The notes: generated by a model not told the origin, from the sequence alone. 64,000 nt of DNA from Treponema sp. (GCA_024400915.1 JAKSLX010000010.1:1-64000); one strand, 5' to 3'; positions 34,708-44,039 are shown, counted from the first letter of the stretch. Numbers and translations are program-made.

Positions 34708-36714
34708 TTGTCCAGATTTCTTAAAATACTTTTTTATGCAGTGGCGGCTGTATACCCGGTGCTGGTATTTGCAATGCTTGTGGTATTCAAGCTGCCTGTC
34801 AGAATTCTTTCTCTCTGCATAATGATTCTTGCGGCGGCATTTTTTCTAAGTGCCACTGCCAAAACCGGTGACAGTAAAAAAAAGTATGCCCTAAGCTGGC
34901 GCCCGCTGGTGTCATCTGCACTTTTTCTTGCGGCCGGTCTTTTTTGTTTTATTACGCAGCAGACAATTTTCCTAAAGCTGTATTCGGTGGCAATCAGCCT
35001 GATTTTTCTTGTTGCATTTGGCAGCACCCTTTTTTCTGCGCCAAACATCATATTCAGGTTTGCAACCCTTATGGACAAAACCATAAAGGGAAGTGCCTGG
35101 GAAAAACAGGTTGAAAGATACTGCTTTAAGGTAACCATAGTCTGGTGCTGTTTTTTTATATTGAATGGAAGCGCATCTGTCTGGACTGCTTTTTTTGCAA
35201 GCGACAGGGTGTGGTCAATATATAACGGCGGAATTTCCTATGCCATCATGGGACTGATTTTTGCCGTAGAGTTTATCATAAGAAAGAAGGTGGATGGAAA
35301 AATGACAAAGGTTTTCCCAATATCAAAATTCAAGGCTGATTCACGAGAAGATTCGCATATACTTTGCTATGAAGAAAGATACTCGTCAGGAGCTTACAAG
35401 ACATGGAAAGAATTTCTTGTTGATACAGCAAAGTTAAGAAAATACATATCCGCAAAAGAAGCTAGTGCCTGGATCCTTCACTGCGAAGACTACTGGTATT
35501 TCCTTGTAACTTTCATCGCCCTTCTTCAGAGCGGGAAAAAAATTCTCCTTACCCAGAACATAGCCGAATACTTCATCGATGAAATAAAAAAAGAAGGGAT
35601 TGAATTCCTTACTGATCAGAAAAAGAACGGGGAGCTCATAAAGGAATCTACTTTTGTACCGGATTTGCTTGCTGAGTGTGCAGATCCATCTGATGATGAA
35701 ATGAGAAACATTCCTGAAATAAATCCGGAAGACTCAAACATCTTCATGTATACTTCAGGTTCAACGGGAGCGCCAAAAGCAGTTCCTCAGCGCATGAAGG
35801 AATTTGAAGAAGACAATGCCTTCATCATTTCAAAGTGGGGAAAAGAATTCCAGATCCGCAAGCTGGTTACAACCGTAAGCCAGCACCATATCTATGGATT
35901 CCTTTTTGGAATCTGCCTTCCGTTTACACTGGGAGTTCCTTTCCGCAGAACAAGAATTGAATTCCCAGAAGATTTTGAAAAGCTTACGGATGACAAATAC
36001 ATCATCATTGCAACTCCTGCTTTCCTTAAGCGCACTGTGGAATCAAAGAATGAACTTCCTCTTGAAGATGCCTGGATTTTTACAAGTGGGGGAGCCGTAA
36101 GTCCGGAACTTGCAGTCCTTACAGAAAAGGTATTTGGTTTCTGTCCTCTTGAAGTCTATGGCTCAACAGAAACAAGTGGAATTGCTTACCGTCAGCAGTC
36201 AGTGGATAAACTTGTGTGGACACCTTTTGACAATGCAAAGGTATGGAAAGGTGATGACGGTTGCCTGCGAATCATTTCTCCATACATCAAGAATCCAGAA
36301 GGCTTTGCAACAGCAGACCTTGTTGAATTTACCGGTGAAGGTCAAAGATTCCTTCTCAAGGGCCGCAGTGATTCCATCGTAAAGATTGAAGAAAAACGCA
36401 TTTCAATGACAGAAGTGGAAAACCGTCTTCTTGAAAGCGGATTTGTTGAAGATGTAAAGGTAATTGCCCTTTCAAATGAAGTCCGCCAGTACCTTGCGGC
36501 TGCAGTTGTTCTTAACGCAGAAGGCAAAAAGAAATTTGCAAATGTAGAAAAATACCTTGTAAACAGATATTTCCATGACTGGCTCATGAAGTTCTTTGAG
36601 AATGTGGTTCTTCCAAAAAAGTGGCGTTTTGTTGATGTACTCCCTGTAGATGTTCAGGGTAAGAAACATAGAAATGAAATTGCCGCCATGTTTGAAAATC
36701 AGCAGGATGCATAA
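34708..36714 (+). CDS. Membrane domain fused to acyl/aryl-AMP ligase
   Basis: The 668-residue product has two parts. Residues 1-190 hold about six hydrophobic helices, resembling the small COG4648-type membrane protein of aryl-polyene clusters. Residues 220-668 are an adenylate-forming ligase: MYTSGSTGAPKAVPQ (P-loop), VYGSTETSG, ATADLVEF, LKGRSDSIVKIEEKRIS and the terminal catalytic Lys in DVQGKKHR. It should activate an aromatic or fatty acid and load an ACP. The start is TTG with AAGGAA 8 nt upstream; no ATG precedes the first helix. Fusion of the two parts is unusual as far as I know. Confidence 0.85.
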   Translation: MSRFLKILFYAVAAVYPVLVFAMLVVFKLPVRILSLCIMILAAAFFLSATAKTGDSKKKYALSWRPLVSSALFLAAGLFCFITQQTIFLKLYSVAISLIFLVAFGSTLFSAPNIIFRFATLMDKTIKGSAWEKQVERYCFKVTIVWCCFFILNGSASVWTAFFASDRVWSIYNGGISYAIMGLIFAVEFIIRKKVDGKMTKVFPISKFKADSREDSHILCYEERYSSGAYKTWKEFLVDTAKLRKYISAKEASAWILHCEDYWYFLVTFIALLQSGKKILLTQNIAEYFIDEIKKEGIEFLTDQKKNGELIKESTFVPDLLAECADPSDDEMRNIPEINPEDSNIFMYTSGSTGAPKAVPQRMKEFEEDNAFIISKWGKEFQIRKLVTTVSQHHIYGFLFGICLPFTLGVPFRRTRIEFPEDFEKLTDDKYIIIATPAFLKRTVESKNELPLEDAWIFTSGGAVSPELAVLTEKVFGFCPLEVYGSTETSGIAYRQQSVDKLVWTPFDNAKVWKGDDGCLRIISPYIKNPEGFATADLVEFTGEGQRFLLKGRSDSIVKIEEKRISMTEVENRLLESGFVEDVKVIALSNEVRQYLAAAVVLNAEGKKKFANVEKYLVNRYFHDWLMKFFENVVLPKKWRFVDVLPVDVQGKKHRNEIAAMFENQQDA

Positions 36715-36718
36715 TTTG

Positions 36719-37081
36719 ATGAACAATCATTCCATAGATAATGAAACTGTAATCAGCGGGGAAGATTCTTCCGTTACTCTGGAATTTCTGGTTCCTCCCG
36801 AATGTGATTTTTTTGACGGGCATTTTCCTCAGTTCAAGCTTTTGCCTGCGGTGGGTCAGTTTGAATTGATTTCCCGTTTTGCAAAAAAATACTTTGAGGT
36901 GAGCCGCAGTATTTCTTCCATAAAGAGAATGAAGTTTTCTTCTCCAATTCTTCCGGACAGTAAAATCAGGATGCAACTGGATTACTGCAGGGAAAAATCT
37001 TCCGTTGCGTTTAAGCTTTGGTCGGCCCTTGATGAAACAAAAATTTATTCTTCCGGGGCTTTTTTGGTGGTGAGTAACTGA
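36719..37081 (+). CDS. Hotdog-fold 3-hydroxyacyl-ACP dehydratase (first)
   Basis: The 120-residue product has the FabA/FabZ-like active-site segment FFDGHFPQFKLLPAVGQFELI with the catalytic His in GHFP, followed by RMKFSSPILPDSKI. It should remove water from 3-hydroxyacyl-ACP during polyene extension. It is short for a FabZ, but similar short forms occur in aryl-polyene clusters. ATG at 36719 is used; one at 36707 would overlap the ligase stop. Its TGA overlaps the next ATG (TGATG). Confidence 0.78.
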   Translation: MNNHSIDNETVISGEDSSVTLEFLVPPECDFFDGHFPQFKLLPAVGQFELISRFAKKYFEVSRSISSIKRMKFSSPILPDSKIRMQLDYCREKSSVAFKLWSALDETKIYSSGAFLVVSN

Positions 37082-37839
37082 TGAATAAATTTGCTTTTAT
37101 TGTTCCTGTTTACAGACATGGATCAACTCTTGATTATGTTGTTTCCTCTCTCCTTAAATTCAATTGTCCTGTTATTGTTGTTGATGACGGCAATGGTGAA
37201 GAAGACAAAAAGTTCATTCTTCAGGTTGCGGAAAAATATTCCTGTGTTGTTCCCGTGTGGCGCAAAAAAAACGGCGGAAAGGGAAGGGCTGTCAATGACG
37301 GTGTTCGTAAAGCATTTGAACTTGGCGTGACTCATGTCCTTCAGATTGATTCCGACGGTCAGCATGATGTAAATTGCGTTGAGCATTTCCTTGAGCTTTC
37401 GGAAAAAAATTCAGAGGCCGTTATCTGCAGTTATCCTGAATATGATGAAAGCGCACCAAAGGCAAGGCTTAAGGCAAGAAAATTTGCAAACCTCTGGGTT
37501 CACATTGTCACGCTGTCCAATGAAATCAAGGATTGCCAAATTGGCTTCAGGGTTTATCCCATTGCCCCATATATGGAATTGCTCAAGTGGTATGTCATGA
37601 TCGACAGCCATATGGGTTTTGATACTGAAATTCTCGTTCGTCTTATGTGGAAAGGGGTGCCTGTCGTACAGAGTCCTGTAAAGGTTTCCTATCCAAAAGA
37701 TGGCATTTCAAATTTCCGTGTGTTCCGTGACAATGTTCATATTTCATTTGCCTATACAAGACTTTGCATCGGTATGGTTTTCCGTTCTCCAATTTTAATC
37801 TGCAGGTTAATTAGAAAAGGAATGAAGAAAAATGGATAA
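37081..37839 (+). CDS. Family 2 glycosyltransferase of the polyene cluster
   Basis: The 252-residue GT2 enzyme has FIVPVYRHGSTLDYV, the nucleotide-binding VVDDGNG, KNGGKGRAVNDG, and the metal site QIDSDGQHD. It resembles dolichol-phosphate-mannose-type or polyene-tailoring transferases. The C-terminal region lacks a clear long membrane helix, though ICRLIRKGMKK is amphipathic. Its last 8 bp overlap the LpxL-like acyltransferase gene. In many proteobacterial aryl-polyene clusters (from memory) these two activities sit in one polypeptide; here they are separate. The sugar donor is unknown. Confidence 0.85.
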   Translation: MNKFAFIVPVYRHGSTLDYVVSSLLKFNCPVIVVDDGNGEEDKKFILQVAEKYSCVVPVWRKKNGGKGRAVNDGVRKAFELGVTHVLQIDSDGQHDVNCVEHFLELSEKNSEAVICSYPEYDESAPKARLKARKFANLWVHIVTLSNEIKDCQIGFRVYPIAPYMELLKWYVMIDSHMGFDTEILVRLMWKGVPVVQSPVKVSYPKDGISNFRVFRDNVHISFAYTRLCIGMVFRSPILICRLIRKGMKKNG

Positions 37840-38788
37840 GCAATGGTTCAATGAAAAGGAACAGGTAAAGACAAAGGCTCCACTCCTCATAACTTTGTGG
37901 CTCGTGAAGGTTCTTCCTCTGCCTGTGGTTTCTGCAATTATTTTTCCGGTCGCATTTTTTTATTATTTGTTTTCAAAGAGGGCAAGAACGGAAATAAAAA
38001 GATTTCAGAAACAGATGAGAACTTTTACAGGCGGTCATGTTCCCCATAAGCCTTCAACTTACAAAACTCTTTTTTCCTTTAGCCTTTGTCTTGTTGAACG
38101 AATTGCAGGCTGGATTGGCAAAATTGATGAAGAAGACATCTTTTACAATGATGACGACATAGACGATTATTGGGATAATCTTGAAAAAGGTCAGGGATGC
38201 CTTATGTTCATTTCTCACCTTGGAAACAGCGACCTTTTAAGAAGCCTTTCAACTTTCAGCAAGGCAGGCGTAGACAGGGTGGTTCCGGTTACTGTAATCA
38301 TGGAAATCAATTCTGCAGAAAAGTTCAACAGCATCTTAAAATCAGTTAATCCAGATTACGAACTTACGGCCCTTGATCCTACGGACATTACTCCTGAGAC
38401 AATCATCTCACTTCAGGAAAAAATACAGAATGGTGAAATTGTAGTTGTTGCAGGGGACAGGGTTTCTGCACATTCAACAAACAGATTCATAAGGACAAAA
38501 TTCCTTGGTAAGGAAGCCAATTTCCCATATGGCGTTTTTCTTATTGCGGCCCTCCTTGCATGCCCAACTTACTTCTGCTTTGGCTTGAGGGATGAACCTG
38601 TAATGTTCCGTCCGGTAAATGCAGTTTACATGCACAGGTGCGACATTGATTTTTCAAACTGCAGGAGAAACGAACGGGATGAAAAAATAAAGCAGCTTTG
38701 TGAAAACTATGTGATGATGCTTGAAAAATACTGCATGTGGTTTCCAAACCAGTGGTATAACTTTTTTGACTTCTGGAGCGAGGCATAA
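37832..38788 (+). CDS. LpxL/HtrB-like lipid acyltransferase
   Basis: The 318-residue product has an N-terminal membrane helix (about 20-50) and an LpxL-type acyltransferase domain with HX4D in ISHLGNSDLL, the VAGDRVSAHS segment, and PYGVFLIAALLACPTYF. In other bacteria this family adds acyl chains to lipid A. Here it lies inside the polyene cluster, coupled to the glycosyltransferase, so acylation of a glycosylated polyene lipid anchor is the better guess. It is not evidence for lipopolysaccharide in this organism. Confidence 0.82.
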   Translation: MDKQWFNEKEQVKTKAPLLITLWLVKVLPLPVVSAIIFPVAFFYYLFSKRARTEIKRFQKQMRTFTGGHVPHKPSTYKTLFSFSLCLVERIAGWIGKIDEEDIFYNDDDIDDYWDNLEKGQGCLMFISHLGNSDLLRSLSTFSKAGVDRVVPVTVIMEINSAEKFNSILKSVNPDYELTALDPTDITPETIISLQEKIQNGEIVVVAGDRVSAHSTNRFIRTKFLGKEANFPYGVFLIAALLACPTYFCFGLRDEPVMFRPVNAVYMHRCDIDFSNCRRNERDEKIKQLCENYVMMLEKYCMWFPNQWYNFFDFWSEA

Positions 38789-38790
38789 TA

Positions 38791-39228
38791 ATGGACAAGG
38801 AATATTATTCTGTAGAAAAGGAATTCAAAGTTGAATTCTATGATGTTGATTCCATGGACATTGCCTACCATGGAAATTATGTCCGATTTATGGAAATTGG
38901 CCGATGCGCCCTTCTTGATGAAATCGGCTACAACTATATTGCCATGAAAGAAGAAGGCTATTCTTTCCCTGTGGTGGACATTAAGGTCAGGTATCTTAAA
39001 TCCCTTCACTTTAACGAGGTTGCAAAAATCCGTTCTTCCGTAACTGAATATGAAAACTGCCTTAAGGTAAAATATGAAATCTATAATTCAAAGGGAGAGC
39101 TTACTACAAAGGCAGAATCAACCCAGATGGTCATAAATAAAGAAACGGGAGAAACAATGTTTGTCTGCCCTGAAACTTTAATCGAAAAAATGAAGTCCGC
39201 CATGGAACGGCAGAAAATGGAAAAATAA
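38791..39228 (+). CDS. 4-hydroxybenzoyl-CoA thioesterase-family (YbgC-like) acyl-thioesterase
   Basis: The 145-residue hotdog protein has the catalytic YDVDSMDIAYHGNYVRFME signature (Asp in FYDVDSMD), followed by VVDIKVRYLKSLHFNE. It should release acyl or aryl-polyenyl chains from an ACP, or edit stalled intermediates. It starts 2 bp after the acyltransferase stop and is followed 3 bp later by the LolA-like gene, so all are in one transcript. Confidence 0.88.
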   Translation: MDKEYYSVEKEFKVEFYDVDSMDIAYHGNYVRFMEIGRCALLDEIGYNYIAMKEEGYSFPVVDIKVRYLKSLHFNEVAKIRSSVTEYENCLKVKYEIYNSKGELTTKAESTQMVINKETGETMFVCPETLIEKMKSAMERQKMEK

Positions 39229-39231
39229 AAC

Positions 39232-39861
39232 ATGAAAAAACTTTCGGCATTCATGGCATTTCTGATTGTCTCACTGTTTGCTTCTTTGCATGCACAAAAT
39301 CTCACGATTGAATCTGTCTGTTCTGCGCTTTCTAAAAATAAAATCACGAAAGGAGATTTCATTCAGGAAAAAACAATTGGCAAAAACGGAAGAACCCTCA
39401 AGTCATCTGGAAAATTTATTTTTGCTCCAGATGGAATTGTTTGGGCTACTGAAAGACCTTTCCCTTCTACCCTTGTTCTTGGCAAAGACTACATGATTCA
39501 GATTTCTTCTGACGGAACCAAAAAGGTAATGGATGCAAGTGGAAACGAAGCCTTCAAAAGCGTGTCATCAACCTTGCTTGCAGTTTTTTCCAATGATGTC
39601 TCAAAACTCAACGAAAGTTTTAAAGTTGTCTTCACCTCGGATTCCGGCAATTGGTCTGTAGTTCTTGAGCCAAAAGACAAAACTGTTGCTGCCATAATGA
39701 CAGGCATTTCTTTAAGTGGCAAAAGCAGTTCCGGTAATTCTGAAATTTCTACCGTCGAATTAAACGAATCAAAGGGCAACAAGGTGTCATACACTTTCTT
39801 AAATCAATCCCATCCAAAGGAATTAAGCTCGGATGAAAAAGCTCTTTTCAATAACAGATAG
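39232..39861 (+). CDS. LolA-like outer-membrane lipoprotein carrier family protein
   Basis: The 209-residue product has a Sec signal peptide (cleavage after LHAQ region, about residue 21) and a LolA/LolB-like fold: GDFIQEKTIGKNGRTLKSSGKFIFAPDGIVWATERP is the usual opening strand pattern. LolA proteins carry hydrophobic cargo across the periplasm. Inside this cluster, next to an MMPL exporter, it is likely to ferry the polyene lipid rather than general lipoproteins. The exporter gene starts within its last 29 bp. Confidence 0.85.
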   Translation: MKKLSAFMAFLIVSLFASLHAQNLTIESVCSALSKNKITKGDFIQEKTIGKNGRTLKSSGKFIFAPDGIVWATERPFPSTLVLGKDYMIQISSDGTKKVMDASGNEAFKSVSSTLLAVFSNDVSKLNESFKVVFTSDSGNWSVVLEPKDKTVAAIMTGISLSGKSSSGNSEISTVELNESKGNKVSYTFLNQSHPKELSSDEKALFNNR

Positions 39862-42196
39862 ATTTTCCGACAGGCATTTTTTTAGGCTATGGATTTTTTT
39901 TCATACTGCCGTTCTTATGACATTTCTTTTCACATTTTTGTTTTCAGAAAAATCACTGAAGATTGATGCCGATCTTTTCAATATGCTTCCGAAACAGTTT
40001 TCTGTTGGGTCAGTTGAAAAGGCCGATAAAAAGCTTTCAGAAACAACAAGCCGTAATGTTTTCATCCTTTCCTGCAATAAGGATTTTGAAGCTGCAAAAG
40101 ATACTGCAGGTAAAGTATATGGGGATTTAAAGAAAAGCCGTAATTTTCAGTCTCTTTCCCTTTATCAGGATACGGAAGTTTTAGATCAGTTTGAGGATTT
40201 TCTTTTTAAAAACCGATTCAACCTGATTCCAGAAAATATGGAGGCCCCTTCTGAAATTTCTGAAAAAGCTCTGGAAAAACTTTACAGTCCCTTTACCTAT
40301 TCAAGCCTTGAACATCTTGATATGGATCCTTTCCTTCTAACAGAATTTGAAATGGAAGAATATGTCGGTCGTCTTGGTTCTGGTGGAACAGCCCTTGGCC
40401 TTAAAGACAATGTCCTTGCAAGGGAATATAAAGGCAACTGGTATGTAATGCTCCGCGGAGTTTTGAGCAGAGAAGGTTCTGCCCTTGCAAGCAAGAAAAA
40501 CGGAATAACTGAAATCTATGAGGTCTGTTCAAAATATGAAAAGGACGGACAGCGATTCATTTATTCAGGAACCACATTTCACAGCCACAAAAGTTCCAAT
40601 GAAGCTTCAAAAGAAATCGCCCTGATTTCAACTGTTTCCCTTGCTGCGGTTTTGGTCCTGCTGCTATTTGTGTTCAGGACTCCACTGCCCATTTTTCTTT
40701 CCCTTGGCTCTATTGGGGTTTCTGTTCTTACAGCATTTCTCTTTACGATTGCAATGTTCCACAAAATTCATGTTCTTACTTTGGTTTTTGGAACAACCCT
40801 CATCGGATCATGCATAGATTACAGCCTCCATTTTTTCATTAACTGGAAAGCGAATGTCCAATTAAAAACCGGAGCAGAAATAAGAAAATATCTTTTTTCA
40901 GGTTTAACTCTTTCACTTGTTTCAACGGAAATATGTTTTGCAATCCTTCTTTTCGCACCTTTTGAACTTTTAAGGCAGATGTCGGTTTTTTCTCTTTCAG
41001 GAATTTTCAGTTCCTTCCTTTCAGTTGTCTGCATCTATCCCTTTGTTCCAATTCCGGAAGATAATAAGCGCCGTGTATTCGGTACGAAAATTGTCTGCGT
41101 TCCAAAATGGTATAGCAGAAAAATCATTGGGCGCCTTGCTGTCGGTGCAATGTTTATTTTTGCATTTGCCTGTCTTTCTACCGGATATAAAAACTGCACT
41201 GTGGAAAACAATCTGTCTAGGCTCTATAAAATGGAAGGTTTGCTGCTGGAAGACCAGATTGAAAGTGCCAATGTCTTAAATTACGCTCCAAGAGGATGGT
41301 TTATAATTCGAAGTTCAACTGCAGATGAACTTATAGCTCTAGAAAAAACTTTTGTGTCTGATTTGAGAGACCAATCAAAAGACATTTCTGTTTTCTGTAC
41401 TTCGGATTTTCTCCCCTCATGGAAAGAACAGGACAGGTCAAAAAGAATTTATGAAAGCCTTTTGTCTGCAATGGAAGACCAGCTTTTAATTCTTGGAGAA
41501 GAAGAACCACATACATTGGATATTATTTCTGAATGGGAAGCTAAAAAAACTGCTTATACTGCAATGGAAGATTTTCCTCAGTTCATTCAGGAAGCCTGTG
41601 CAAATTCCTGGCTTGGTGAAATCGACGGAACCTGGTATTCCGTTGTAATGCCTTCGTTCATTCCAGACAGCCTTGACGGAAAAGCCTTTGCTTCAAAATA
41701 CGGCGTTGATATTTTCTATGTAAACAAAATGTCTGACATCAGCTCCGACATGGATGTTCTGACTGTAATGATCCTCAAGTTTTTTGCACTTGCCTGCATC
41801 CTTATTTTCCTTGTCCTGAAAATTTTCTACAGTTTAAAACAGACTTTGAAAATTGTTTCTGTTCCGTTGCTTATAATTCTTATTGTAAGTTCCGTATTCA
41901 GCCTTGCAAAAATACATCTGGAATTTTTTTCTATCACGGGAATCATTCTTGTTCTTGGCCTTGGACTCGATTATGTCATCTACATGGCGGAAGCGCAAAA
42001 AAGAAATGATTGTTCTGAAAACAGAATGCTTGAACCATATGCAATATTGCTTTCGTTTTTTACGACTGCAATTTCCTTTGGTGCAATCGCATTGAGTTCA
42101 TTTATGCCGGTGCATCTCATGGGCCTTGCAATTCTTGTGGGACTTGTTACAGCTTACTTCACTTCTTTCTTTTATGGGAGGGATGTTGAGGCCTGA
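39833..42196 (+). CDS. MMPL/RND-type lipid exporter of the polyene cluster
   Basis: The 787-residue membrane protein has two halves, each with a leading helix, a periplasmic loop and a five-helix block (about 260-395 and 640-785). The blocks contain GSCIDYSLHFFINW and GLGLDYVIYMAEAQ, the Asp-Tyr pairs that relay protons in MMPL proteins. It should move the polyene lipid from the inner-membrane leaflet to the periplasmic carrier. Overlap with the LolA-like gene is 29 bp. Length fits the family. Confidence 0.9.
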   Translation: MKKLFSITDRFSDRHFFRLWIFFHTAVLMTFLFTFLFSEKSLKIDADLFNMLPKQFSVGSVEKADKKLSETTSRNVFILSCNKDFEAAKDTAGKVYGDLKKSRNFQSLSLYQDTEVLDQFEDFLFKNRFNLIPENMEAPSEISEKALEKLYSPFTYSSLEHLDMDPFLLTEFEMEEYVGRLGSGGTALGLKDNVLAREYKGNWYVMLRGVLSREGSALASKKNGITEIYEVCSKYEKDGQRFIYSGTTFHSHKSSNEASKEIALISTVSLAAVLVLLLFVFRTPLPIFLSLGSIGVSVLTAFLFTIAMFHKIHVLTLVFGTTLIGSCIDYSLHFFINWKANVQLKTGAEIRKYLFSGLTLSLVSTEICFAILLFAPFELLRQMSVFSLSGIFSSFLSVVCIYPFVPIPEDNKRRVFGTKIVCVPKWYSRKIIGRLAVGAMFIFAFACLSTGYKNCTVENNLSRLYKMEGLLLEDQIESANVLNYAPRGWFIIRSSTADELIALEKTFVSDLRDQSKDISVFCTSDFLPSWKEQDRSKRIYESLLSAMEDQLLILGEEEPHTLDIISEWEAKKTAYTAMEDFPQFIQEACANSWLGEIDGTWYSVVMPSFIPDSLDGKAFASKYGVDIFYVNKMSDISSDMDVLTVMILKFFALACILIFLVLKIFYSLKQTLKIVSVPLLIILIVSSVFSLAKIHLEFFSITGIILVLGLGLDYVIYMAEAQKRNDCSENRMLEPYAILLSFFTTAISFGAIALSSFMPVHLMGLAILVGLVTAYFTSFFYGRDVEA

Positions 42197-42215
42197 AAGT
42201 TAAGTTTCCCATAAT

Positions 42216-42244
42216 TTGACAAAAATATGCATTAAATTTAAACT
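42216..42244 (+). promoter_or_regulatory. Internal promoter within the polyene cluster, leaderless
   Basis: Consensus TTGACA (42216-42221), 17-bp spacer, TAAACT (42239-42244), then 6 nt and the ATG at 42251. No Shine-Dalgarno sequence is present. It would allow separate expression of the last six genes of the cluster. Confidence 0.65.
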
Positions 42245-42250
42245 TTATTT

Positions 42251-42850
42251 ATGAAGAAGATTTTTAAAATCTGTGCAGAATTTCTTTCGCTGCTTTGCAT
42301 TGCATCTGCACTCATGATTTCATGTGCATCTAACGGAGTGGAGCCTGAATCAAAAACTCCTGCCGTATTTGTAACGAATCTAAAGAAAATAAATATCCTC
42401 ACTGTAGAAAACATAGAAAAGCCTATAGATGAGGTTCAGCTTTTTGAAGGTTCCTTTGGAGAGAAAAGTTTTGCCCTTCCGCTTTACATTCAGGCAGATG
42501 AAAAAGGAATCTCAATTTCCATGCTCAATGATTTTGGAACAAGCATGGGTGAACTTACATACATGGACAATACGGTTGAGTTCAATTCTCCAGTATTTCC
42601 TGAAAATTTAAAGGCTGAATACATTGTCTGGGATATTCAGCTTGCTTTATACAGGGCAGAAGAAATATCAAAAGTTCTGGCAAAGCACAAATTGGTTTTC
42701 ACAGTTGAAAACAACGGTGAAACAGAAATCAGAAAAATCTATGACGGTAAAACCCTCATTGAAGAAGTTGTGCTCAAAAAGAATTTCATTGAAATAAAAA
42801 ACAGCCTTCGCGGTTATGAATATCATCTCATTGGAGTCGGCGATGAATAG
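42251..42850 (+). CDS. Lipoprotein of the polyene cluster, DUF3261-like
   Basis: The 199-residue product has a lipoprotein signal ending ALMISCASNG, with Cys near residue 25 as the probable lipid-modified residue. The mature part is mostly beta strands with acidic patches and ends GYEYHLIGVGDE. Proteobacterial aryl-polyene clusters contain a DUF3261 lipoprotein at this position, and the size and setting agree, but I identify it by context rather than by a clear motif. It may receive or stabilise the product at the outer membrane. Its last 8 bp overlap the next ketosynthase gene. Confidence 0.65.
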   Translation: MKKIFKICAEFLSLLCIASALMISCASNGVEPESKTPAVFVTNLKKINILTVENIEKPIDEVQLFEGSFGEKSFALPLYIQADEKGISISMLNDFGTSMGELTYMDNTVEFNSPVFPENLKAEYIVWDIQLALYRAEEISKVLAKHKLVFTVENNGETEIRKIYDGKTLIEEVVLKKNFIEIKNSLRGYEYHLIGVGDE

Positions 42851-44039
42851 AATTTATCTTTCAAAGCCGGGACTTGTAACCTGTGCTGGATTAAACTCAG
42901 ATGAACTTTGGAATTCCGTTACACATGGCAAGCAGGATGGAATAAAAAAAGTAACTGCTGTTTCTGGTGACGATTTTTTTGCCGGCAGAATTGATGAGGA
43001 CAAAATAAAACCGACTACAGCAAGATACGACATGAGAATTCATTGCATTCAGGAAATGGCATTGAATCAGATTGCGGATGAAGTTGCCGCCGCAAAAGAA
43101 AAATATGGTGCAGGCCGCATTGCCGTGTGCGTAGGTTCATGTGATAACGGAACTGAATTTTCTGTTGCTGGACATAAGATATTTTTTGAAACAGAAAAAT
43201 TCGCAGGTGACTATTCCATAGAAATGCAGGGCGCAGACTATCCTTCTACTTTTGTAAAAGAAAAATTTGCACTTGAGGGTCCTTGTCTTTCTTTCAGCAC
43301 AGCCTGTTCTTCAAGTGCAGAAGCAATTATAAAAGGTGCACAGCTTCTTTCTTCCGGAATGGCAGATGCAGTAATCGCCGGTGGAGTTGACATTGCTTCT
43401 GATACAGTCCTTTTGGGTTTTGGTGCTCTTGAAGCAGTATCAAGTGAAATTACAAATCCTTTTAGTGCCAACAGGCATGGTATAACTTTGGGAGAAGGGG
43501 CGGCCTTCTTTGTGATGACAAGGGTTGATGATTTTAAGACAGGCATCGGTCTTTTAGGCTATGGCGAAAGTGCAGATGCCCATCACATGACTTCTCCGGA
43601 TCCAAGCGGTGACGGTGCAATGCGTGCAATGGAAGGTGCATTGAAAAGTGCGGGACTCAAGCCTTCCGACATTGATTATGTAAATCTTCACGGAACAGGC
43701 ACAAAGCTCAATGACCTGATGGAAAGCAAGGCTGTTGATGCGGTGTTTGGGGAATACAAAGTTGCAGTCAGCACGACAAAGCCTTTTACAGGGCACACAC
43801 TTGGTGCCGGCAGTGCAGTTGAACTTGCCCTTTGCTTTGAAGCCATAAGAAAAAATCGCGGTGCATCCAATGCTGTTCTTCCGTTGCAAATGTGGGACGG
43901 AAAAAAAGATGAAGAAATTCCTTCCCTCAATTTTGTTGATAAAAATAATTCCGGCAACTGCAGTAAAGTTAAGGTATGCATGAGCAATTCTTTTGCGTTC
44001 GGTGGTTCCAACTGCTGTCTTATTGTGGGTGAAAAATGA
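42843..44039 (+). CDS. Beta-ketoacyl-ACP synthase (first full-length KS of the cluster)
   Basis: The 398-residue condensing enzyme has the catalytic triad of FabF-type synthases: Cys155 in FSTACSSSAEA, His in NLHGTGTKLND and His in FTGHTLGAGSAVEL. It should extend the polyene by two carbons from malonyl-ACP. The ATG at 42843 is chosen because the protein then starts MNRIYLSKPGLVTCAG, the usual KS opening; an earlier in-frame ATG at 42816 lies inside the lipoprotein gene. Its TGA overlaps the next start (ATGA). Confidence 0.92.
   Translation: MNRIYLSKPGLVTCAGLNSDELWNSVTHGKQDGIKKVTAVSGDDFFAGRIDEDKIKPTTARYDMRIHCIQEMALNQIADEVAAAKEKYGAGRIAVCVGSCDNGTEFSVAGHKIFFETEKFAGDYSIEMQGADYPSTFVKEKFALEGPCLSFSTACSSSAEAIIKGAQLLSSGMADAVIAGGVDIASDTVLLGFGALEAVSSEITNPFSANRHGITLGEGAAFFVMTRVDDFKTGIGLLGYGESADAHHMTSPDPSGDGAMRAMEGALKSAGLKPSDIDYVNLHGTGTKLNDLMESKAVDAVFGEYKVAVSTTKPFTGHTLGAGSAVELALCFEAIRKNRGASNAVLPLQMWDGKKDEEIPSLNFVDKNNSGNCSKVKVCMSNSFAFGGSNCCLIVGEK

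Noticed and set aside
37832..38788. Evidence for lipid A/LPS synthesis
   Set aside because: Only a single LpxL-like acyltransferase is present, inside the polyene cluster, and no lpxA, lpxB, lpxC, lpxD or kdt gene is in the window.
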